From Flavobacteriales bacterium (GTDB lineage: Bacteria; Bacteroidota; Bacteroidia; Flavobacteriales_D; Crocinitomicaceae), in the NCBI GenBank assembly GCA_947380375.1, contig CANCQX010000011.1:1-38333 (forward strand): a stretch of 38,333 bases of DNA. Direction: 5' to 3'. Positions 33,497 through 38,333 of this stretch are shown here, in pieces. The notes below the pieces were generated by a model. That model was not told where the DNA came from, ran no database searches, and worked only from the letters and a program-made list of their open reading frames with translations. Position 1 is the first letter of the stretch. Every line of letters begins with the position of its first letter. The translations under genes and the position numbers were made by a program.

Positions 33497-34849
33497 CTAG
33501 ATATTTTTTAAATGCTCGGGCATTCTTTCCAATTCCATCATTGTATCTAATGATTCGTTTTCACGAAGAATATGTGATTTTCCTTCCATATCTATCATTA
33601 CAATTTTTGGTCTCATTTGTATGAACTGCATCCATTGTGTCATATTGTAAGCTCCAACTTTATGAACAACAACTTGATCTCCTTTGTTTAACAATGGTAA
33701 ATTTATACTTTCTCTGATACAATCGATATTCATACACAATGGTCCATAAATTACCATATCTTCTGTATGGTGAGTAAACTCTTGCGCTGGAGAAATTTTG
33801 TAATCGTACCAGAAAGCATTGAATAATAAGTTTACTCCAAAATCCATTATTGTTGCTCTTCTATCGTCACTCAATCTTTTTGTAGCAACTACTGATCCAA
33901 TCAACCAAGCTGCATCGTCAATTAACGCTCTTCCTGATTCCAATATTATTGTCGGTAATTCATCCTGAGCAAAATTTGAATTTAAAATAGCCGAAGTAAT
34001 TACTTCTGCATAATCATCTATAGTTGGAACGATATCTGCACCTTGTAAATAAGAACCTTTTAATGTGTTAGTTGAAGCAAATCCTCCTCCTAAATCTAAA
34101 TACTGAATTGGTTTACCTGTTTTCAATTTCACATTCGTTGCTAAATCACACAACTTATAAGCAGCTGTTGCATAAGCACTTGTAGACAACATGAATGTTC
34201 CAATATGACTATGTAAACCAACTAATTCTAACTCTTTATGGGATAAAATTTTGATAATTGCATTCCAAGCCTGACCATTTTCATAATTGAAGCCGAAACG
34301 ATCCCACATAGGGTAAATTCCTGTATCCATATTTACACGAATAGCAACTCTTGCTTTTTTACCTGTCCCATCTAACAAACCAACTAACGAATATAATTCG
34401 TCAAAGTGATCAATATGAATTAATGAATTATTTTCAACTGCTAATGCTAAATCTTCTTCTGTTTTATCTGGACCATTGAAAATAATTTTATTTCCTTCCA
34501 CTCCGTTTAATAAAGCTTTCTTGTATTCATAGATTGAAACTACTTCTGCCCATGACCCTTCCTGATGAAATACATTACAAACTGCGCTTAAGTAGTTTGT
34601 TTTGTAACTCCACGCAAATTGAATTTTTGGGTATCTAGTTTTAAATGCTCTGTTTGCATTTTGTACATTTTTACGGATTTGTCTTTCAGAAATAACGAAA
34701 CACGGTGATCCATAATCTTCGATTAATTTACTTACTCGAATTCCATCTAAATGTGTTACTGGTGCGAATTCTGTTTTTGTTCCAAATTTATTCATTGAAC
34801 CTGTATTCAACTTTTGAATAAACGGTCTCTCGTATGATAACTTGCTCAT
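33497..34849 (-). CDS. Fold-type III PLP-dependent decarboxylase
   Basis: The 450-residue enzyme belongs to the alanine racemase / diaminopimelate-ornithine decarboxylase fold. PLP lysine K83 lies in FAWSYKTNYL, the ring-stacking histidine in LHSHIGTF (213-215), the phosphate-binding glycines in LDLGGGF (252-258), ESGRALID at 304-311, the catalytic cysteine C372 in YGPLCMNID, and Y401 in VGAYNMTQW. The substrate is unknown: the family includes diaminopimelate, ornithine, carboxynorspermidine and carrier-bound glutamyl decarboxylases. Pairing with an ATP-grasp ligase and a PqqD-like carrier points more to a conjugated or peptide-bound amino acid than to lysine synthesis. It begins 122 bases after the ATP-grasp gene, a gap filled by an inverted repeat. 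Confidence 0.82.
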   Translation of the reverse strand: MSKLSYERPFIQKLNTGSMNKFGTKTEFAPVTHLDGIRVSKLIEDYGSPCFVISERQIRKNVQNANRAFKTRYPKIQFAWSYKTNYLSAVCNVFHQEGSWAEVVSIYEYKKALLNGVEGNKIIFNGPDKTEEDLALAVENNSLIHIDHFDELYSLVGLLDGTGKKARVAIRVNMDTGIYPMWDRFGFNYENGQAWNAIIKILSHKELELVGLHSHIGTFMLSTSAYATAAYKLCDLATNVKLKTGKPIQYLDLGGGFASTNTLKGSYLQGADIVPTIDDYAEVITSAILNSNFAQDELPTIILESGRALIDDAAWLIGSVVATKRLSDDRRATIMDFGVNLLFNAFWYDYKISPAQEFTHHTEDMVIYGPLCMNIDCIRESINLPLLNKGDQVVVHKVGAYNMTQWMQFIQMRPKIVMIDMEGKSHILRENESLDTMMELERMPEHLKNI

Positions 34850-34880
34850 AATATTTTTAGTTTTATAATGTTATTTTTTT

Positions 34881-34969
34881 TAGATTCAAGATTTTAAGAT
34901 TTAAAGACTTATTAGTTTATTAAGTTATAAATAAGTCTTTCTTCTTATATTCTTGTATCTTCTAGTCTA
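34881..34969. repeat. Intergenic imperfect inverted repeat (AAGAT/AAGAC type)
   Basis: AAAGACTTATT (34903-34913) and AATAAGTCTTT (34930-34940) form a perfect 11-bp stem around a 16-base loop. The outer arms (34881-34902 and 34941-34969) continue imperfectly with TTCAAGAT, TTAAGAT and their inverses. It is the same family as the elements at 7111 and 18265. Confidence 0.78.
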
Positions 34970-34971
34970 TT

Positions 34972-36021
34972 CTAAAGTTCTCCTAAAGTTGAAATTTTTT
35001 CGTAATCCTTAATATCTACTATTTGATCGAATGAAAAACGGACAAATAATTTACCTACATCATACGATTCAAAAGGTTTTACTTCTTCTCCTAAAGCCAT
35101 TCTAACCAATGCTTCTGGATGATTTTGACCACAACCTTTTGCTAAGTATACCCATGCAGGGAATCGTGGATTCATTTCTAATAAGTAGTATTCTCCTTCT
35201 TTGGTTTTGATGAATTCTAATTCACAACCACCCTTCCATTTCGAATTACTAATGACACGGTTTGTTATTTCAATTAAATTCTCATCGTCTAAAGATACTC
35301 CTGCCCAAGCTTTCCCTTTATCGGTAATGTACAGTTTTCTCATTGGTACTGCTCCGATACAATTTCCTTTTCCGTCTCCGATTGCTGTTACGTTTACTTC
35401 ATTTCCGCTAACAAATTCTTGAACGATAATTGGTAATCCCCATTTCGCACTGATTTTGTGAAAATAATTGACCGCTTGTTCTGGCGTTGCAGCTATTGAA
35501 GCATCGTAATATTTTCCTTTAATCACTAATGGATATGTAAAATCATTTTTTAATGAATGGATTTCATTTGCTGAAAAGATCATTTTTGCATAAGGTACTT
35601 TTACGCCATTTTCTTCTCCAAATTCATACAAAACTGATTTATGTCTCGATTCAAATTGTTCTTGAGTAGGTAAAAATGTTTCAATTCCAAAATCATTTTT
35701 TAATTGTGTCGCTAATTTTATGAAACTGTGAAGTTCTGCGTCAAAATTTGGAATTATTACATCAATATTTTCTACATCGTGAATGTATCTTAATCTTTCC
35801 AATAAACTTGCTGTTCCTGATGACGGCAATGGAATTGAGTACGATTTATCAACCAAATCACGCATATACAAACCTGGTTCAAGGTTTTCATAGGACAACC
35901 CGATGATTCTCACATCAAAGTACTCGCTTTCCTTTAATGCTCGAATAACAGGTATTCCAGGTCCCGGACTATCAATATTATTGAGTCCTGAAACGGCTAC
36001 TGTTATTTTACGTTTAGTCAT
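34972..36021 (-). CDS. ATP-grasp ligase (CarB/PylC-like)
   Basis: The 349-residue protein has an N-terminal Rossmann-like pre-ATP-grasp domain (ITVAVSGLNNIDSPGPGIPVIRAL). A central ATP-grasp follows, with YPLVIKGK (K168/K170) and QEFVSGNEVN, and the metal-binding glutamate and asparagine in CELEF and LLEMNPRFPAW (282-290). It is closest to PylC / carbamoyl-phosphate synthetase-like carboxylate-amine ligases, which activate a carboxylate as acyl phosphate and join it to an amine. It overlaps the PqqD-like gene by 8 bases, so the two proteins are made together. The acceptor and donor are unknown; a peptide or carrier substrate bound by the PqqD-like protein is the likeliest. Confidence 0.82.
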   Translation of the reverse strand: MTKRKITVAVSGLNNIDSPGPGIPVIRALKESEYFDVRIIGLSYENLEPGLYMRDLVDKSYSIPLPSSGTASLLERLRYIHDVENIDVIIPNFDAELHSFIKLATQLKNDFGIETFLPTQEQFESRHKSVLYEFGEENGVKVPYAKMIFSANEIHSLKNDFTYPLVIKGKYYDASIAATPEQAVNYFHKISAKWGLPIIVQEFVSGNEVNVTAIGDGKGNCIGAVPMRKLYITDKGKAWAGVSLDDENLIEITNRVISNSKWKGGCELEFIKTKEGEYYLLEMNPRFPAWVYLAKGCGQNHPEALVRMALGEEVKPFESYDVGKLFVRFSFDQIVDIKDYEKISTLGEL

Positions 36022-36262
36022 TATTTACAAGTATTTGGTAACTGTTTAACATCATAAAGAAATCTCCAAGATCTTTCTCCAACGTTGATTCGTCAGTTGA
36101 AAATTTCAAAACCAATTCCTTTATTAATTCCTCTTTCGATTTATTTTCTTTTAGTAATCGTATGATTTCTAAACCAACTTGATTTGTTGAGAAAGAATCT
36201 CCAGTTGATGGATTAAAAACAAACCCTGAATCACTGATTGCAATATTTTTATTGATTTGCAT
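36014..36262 (-). CDS. PqqD-like peptide-binding protein
   Basis: The 82-residue protein matches the PqqD fold: AISDSGFVFNPSTGDSFSTNQVGLEII, then a helix (LLKENKSKEELIKELVLKF), and a final helix (LEKDLGDFFMMLNSYQIL). PqqD domains usually bind the leader of a precursor peptide and hand it to a radical SAM, ATP-grasp or other modifying enzyme. No radical SAM gene or precursor peptide is seen nearby. It is the first gene of an operon of about 7.7 kb and overlaps the ATP-grasp gene by 8 bases. A pair of 21-bp-spaced direct repeats lies 59-93 bases upstream. Confidence 0.84.
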   Translation of the reverse strand: MQINKNIAISDSGFVFNPSTGDSFSTNQVGLEIIRLLKENKSKEELIKELVLKFSTDESTLEKDLGDFFMMLNSYQILVNND

Positions 36263-36320
36263 AACGTTTATGTTTTAGTGTGACGCTAAGTAAGGAATTC
36301 TTTTCTGATAAATTTTAAAT

Positions 36321-36355
36321 GTATCGGCGAATGAAAGGAAAGTATCGGGGAATGA
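36321..36355. promoter_or_regulatory. Pair of 14-bp direct repeats with 21-bp spacing (candidate LytTR site)
   Basis: GTATCGGCGAATGA (36321-36334) and GTATCGGGGAATGA (36342-36355) differ at one base and lie 21 bases apart, two turns of the helix. LytTR DNA-binding domains typically bind two direct repeats at this spacing. The site sits upstream of the pqqD-like gene and just downstream of the LytTR regulator gene. Confidence 0.68.
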
Positions 36356-36358
36356 TTC

Positions 36359-36420
36359 TTGGGTGTTGGGGTTTGTATGTGTTTTCAACAATAACCTACA
36401 CAGACCTAAAACCAAACACC
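36359..36420. repeat. Inverted repeat after the LytTR gene (GGTGTTTGG type)
   Basis: A G/T-rich arm at 36359-36381 (GGGTGTTGGGGTTTG, then TGTG) is the imperfect inverse of 36399-36420 (CACAGACC, then AAACCAAACACC). The right arm abuts the LytTR stop codon. It may weaken read-through from the regulator into the pqqD operon, but lacks a T run. Confidence 0.6.
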
Positions 36421-37118
36421 TAATACCCAATCGAAATATACGCTTTAAAAAAGGCTTCTTCGTGACTTTTTCCTATTGGGATTTCAGTAATTCCTAAGTT
36501 GATGGATTTTCCTCTTACAGATTCAATACGATTTATTGGGACGATGTAGGATCTGTGAACTCGGATGAAATCTTTTTCAGGTAATTTTTCTAACGCTTTC
36601 TTAATACTCATTAAGGTTAATACTGGTTTTTTACCTTGGATATGAATTTTAATATAATCGTCTAATGTTTCAATGTATACGATTTCAACTAATGAGATTT
36701 TTACTAAACTATATTCAGATCGAACTTGTAAGAATTGTTCTTCACTATTTGTTGCCTGATTTCTAAATGAATAGATTTCATTCACCTTATTTAAAGTTTG
36801 GCTAAATCGTTTTAAGTCGAACGGATTGAGAAGATAATCTACTGCATTTAAATTAAAAGCTTCAAATGCATGCTCCTTACTATCACTAATAAAGACAACT
36901 AAAGTCTTTTGATTTAAGTTTTGATAAAACTCAAGTCCAGAAATGTTTGGAAAATCGGTGTTAATAAAAATGAGATCAGTTGGGTACTTACGCATATACC
37001 GCGATGCTTCAATCGTACTTGTAAAAGATTTTTCAACTGAAATATATTGCACTCCCTCGCAAAACTTTGTAATCAAGCTTGAAGTTTCGTAAGAATCTAT
37101 TACAATGCAATTTATCAT
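36420..37118 (-). CDS. LytTR response regulator with degenerate receiver
   Basis: The 232-residue protein has an N-terminal receiver-like domain (1-120) and a C-terminal LytTR DNA-binding domain (about 130-232: EIVYIETLDDYIKIHI, LEKLPEKDFIRVHRSYIVPINRI). Receiver catalytic positions are lost: the phospho-acceptor aspartate of the usual LDIxMP is N53 (FINTDFP), the conserved lysine of LLKPF is N98 (LLNPF), and the acidic pair is D8-S9. So it is probably not controlled by phosphorylation, and no histidine kinase is nearby. It lies directly upstream of the pqqD operon on the same strand, with LytTR-like repeats between. Its promoter has a perfect TAAATTTG box. Confidence 0.88.
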   Translation of the reverse strand: MINCIVIDSYETSSLITKFCEGVQYISVEKSFTSTIEASRYMRKYPTDLIFINTDFPNISGLEFYQNLNQKTLVVFISDSKEHAFEAFNLNAVDYLLNPFDLKRFSQTLNKVNEIYSFRNQATNSEEQFLQVRSEYSLVKISLVEIVYIETLDDYIKIHIQGKKPVLTLMSIKKALEKLPEKDFIRVHRSYIVPINRIESVRGKSINLGITEIPIGKSHEEAFFKAYISIGY

Positions 37119-37175
37119 TTTTTTAGACTATAGACTTTAAGACATGAGACAAAAGACTTATGTAACTTCCCTTTT

Positions 37176-37183
37176 CAAATTTA
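37176..37183 (-). promoter_or_regulatory. LytTR gene -7 promoter element
   Basis: TAAATTTG on the minus strand matches TAnnTTTG exactly, about 58 bases upstream of the LytTR ATG. No TTTG lies at the ideal -33 distance; a TTTC occurs at 17-base spacing. The transcript leader would include a TAGAC/AAGAC tract (37125-37160). Confidence 0.5.
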
Positions 37184-37279
37184 AGAAAATCGATTAATCT
37201 GAAATGGAATAGTTGTAAAAATAACCTTTTCTTAACCTCAACATCAATCTTTATCTGAATCTCAGCCTCAACCTTTTAA

Positions 37280-38074
37280 TTAAACTGCTGATTGTTTCTT
37301 AATTACTTTCCAGAATATACTAGGAAAAAAACGTTTTAAAGTTACTGCTTTGATTTCTTTGTTGCCTATTAAGATTTCTTTTCTATTTTGAATTACTGCT
37401 TTTAAAAGTATGGAAACACATTCTTCAATCGACATTCCTGTTTCTTGGTTGTGATCCATTACACCATGTTGTTCGCCTTTTTCATTCAACGCATGTAAAG
37501 AAATATTGGTATTTATTTTTCCTGGATAAGCAATTGTTACGTTTATATTGTTCTTTTCTTCTTCCAATAATAAACTTTCGTAAAAACCTTGAAGAGCATG
37601 TTTTGAAGCACTATAAGCTGAACGTAAGAAAAAACCAAATTTGCCCGCAATACTAGAAATAACAATTATATGCCCTGACTTTTGCTTTTGCATATAGGGT
37701 AGGACTGCTTTTGTTAAAGCTATATTTCCAAAATAGTTAATTTCCATTATTCTTCTATCAACTTCCAATGGAGTTTCACTTGCTTCTGATCGTTGACTTA
37801 AACCTCCGTTATTGAATAGAAAATCTATTGTACCCATTTTAGACATTACTTCTTTTGCTAATTCTGGGAAATTTTGAGAATGTTCCAAATCCAATGAAAT
37901 GCAAATGTGTTGATCTGAATTGGGAAGAGTAGCTTTTATTTTTTCTAAAGCATCTAAGTTTCTAGCTGATAAAATAATTTTCACTCCTTTTTCTGCTAAA
38001 TTTCTTACAATCCCCTCACCTATTCCTGAAGAGGCACCTGTAACCCAAGCTGTTTTTCCTTGAAAATTATTCAT
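37280..38074 (-). CDS. Short-chain dehydrogenase/reductase (SDR)
   Basis: The 264-residue oxidoreductase has the NAD(P)-binding TGASSGIG motif (12-19), NNGG (88-91) and the catalytic Ser (140/141), Tyr154 and Lys158 (YSASK). An arginine after the second strand (SAR) suggests NADPH preference. A basic, hydrophobic C-terminal tail (KRFFPSIFWKVIKKQ) resembles the membrane-binding ends of DHRS7B-type and lipid-acting SDRs. The substrate is unknown. It is monocistronic, with a GTTGAG-rich tract after its stop (37233-37278 as the inverse) and a repeat array upstream. Confidence 0.86.
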   Translation of the reverse strand: MNNFQGKTAWVTGASSGIGEGIVRNLAEKGVKIILSARNLDALEKIKATLPNSDQHICISLDLEHSQNFPELAKEVMSKMGTIDFLFNNGGLSQRSEASETPLEVDRRIMEINYFGNIALTKAVLPYMQKQKSGHIIVISSIAGKFGFFLRSAYSASKHALQGFYESLLLEEEKNNINVTIAYPGKINTNISLHALNEKGEQHGVMDHNQETGMSIEECVSILLKAVIQNRKEILIGNKEIKAVTLKRFFPSIFWKVIKKQSAV

Positions 38075-38152
38075 TCACTAAATTTTATTCAAAGTAAAGA
38101 AAAATCTATGAATATTCATCTTTCTAAAATACAATTTACGTATTTGAACTTT

Positions 38153-38326
38153 ACAGAAAACAATTTCAAAAAACGATCTTTACAAACAACAGTTTATGTA
38201 ATTGTATTTTACAAACAACAACAAATCAAAATGAAATATATAAACAACAATAATTAAAAATGTAATATATAAACAACAATTACTATATTTGCAGTATATA
38301 AACAACAATTTATACAATTGTAATAT
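38153..38326. repeat. Degenerate tandem array with exact 29-bp period, cut by window end
   Basis: The core AYAAACAACA begins at 38182, 38211, 38240, 38269 and 38298, always 29 bases apart, with a degenerate copy at 38153 and weaker ones at 38124 and perhaps 38095. Flanks of the core (TATAAACAACAATT, then AATTGTAATAT before the next core) are partly conserved, while about 8-10 central bases vary. The array probably runs past the window end. The period is too short for CRISPR. This fills most of the 259-base stretch after the SDR start (38075-38333), and I see no gene in it. Confidence 0.8.
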
Positions 38327-38333
38327 CTAAAAA

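Noticed and set aside
33497-34849. Assignment of the PLP decarboxylase as LysA
   Set aside because: The fold and several motifs agree, but context (ATP-grasp, PqqD-like protein, no lysine genes) and the extra N-terminal region make diaminopimelate an unsafe substrate call.
36359-36420. A rho-independent terminator after the LytTR gene
   Set aside because: The inverted repeat is long and imperfect and no T run follows it on the minus strand, so it is listed only as a repeat.
38060-38257. A 65-codon + strand frame at the right end
   Set aside because: It runs through the 29-bp repeat array and the 5' end of the SDR gene, is low complexity and ends in Lys/Asn runs; it looks like chance.
38153-38333. 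A CRISPR array
   Set aside because: The unit is 29 bases with a conserved core of only 10-14 bases and no room for spacers, and no cas genes are present in the window.

Overview
The window is AT-rich chromosomal DNA from a member of the Bacteroidota, most likely the Flavobacteriia. Supporting signs are the LpxC-FabZ fusion, the murA-DUF4290 pair, a type IX secretion (Por) sorting domain, menaquinone genes, a FISUMP-domain surface protein, and promoters of the TTTG / TAnnTTTG type. I cannot name a genus. No rRNA, tRNA, CRISPR array, insertion sequence or prophage was recognised, and no gap between genes exceeds 300 bases.

Region 1 (1-3195, + strand) is the end of a carotenoid operon: a lycopene cyclase domain cut by the window edge, a MerR-type regulator with cobalamin-binding motifs like CarH, a phytoene desaturase-like enzyme, and a small secreted DUF2141 protein. 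Region 2 (3192-9421, - strand) holds a SpoIIE-type phosphatase with a damaged 5' end, a TlpA-like thioredoxin, murA, DUF4290 and purL. Region 3 (9668-21602, + strand) holds terC with three small companion genes, trxA, a membrane-anchored hypothetical, the lipid A block lpxD / lpxC-fabZ / lpxA, an Rrf2 regulator, an rRNA uracil methyltransferase, an ABC exporter pair and a short Ppx/GppA phosphatase.

Region 4 (21706-28471, - strand) begins with accessory genes (a higBA toxin-antitoxin pair, a remnant of an AAA ATPase, a collagen-like FISUMP surface protein and its T9SS-tagged partner) and continues into menaquinone biosynthesis (menD, isochorismate synthase, hot-dog thioesterase). Region 5 (28595-37118, - strand) is the most unusual part: a LytTR regulator with a degenerate receiver domain, then a PqqD-like protein, an ATP-grasp ligase, a fold-III PLP decarboxylase, a urea-transporter/LytM fusion, an outer-membrane barrel with TPRs, and two duplicated secreted TPR proteins, closed by a strong terminator. 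I treat this as a candidate undescribed envelope-linked biosynthetic or modification system. An SDR oxidoreductase and a 29-bp-period repeat array cut by the window edge finish the window.

Many intergenic gaps hold imperfect inverted repeats built from short reiterated motifs. The motif differs from gap to gap, but the two arms within a gap match each other. Several promoters sit so close to the start codon that leaderless transcripts are likely.
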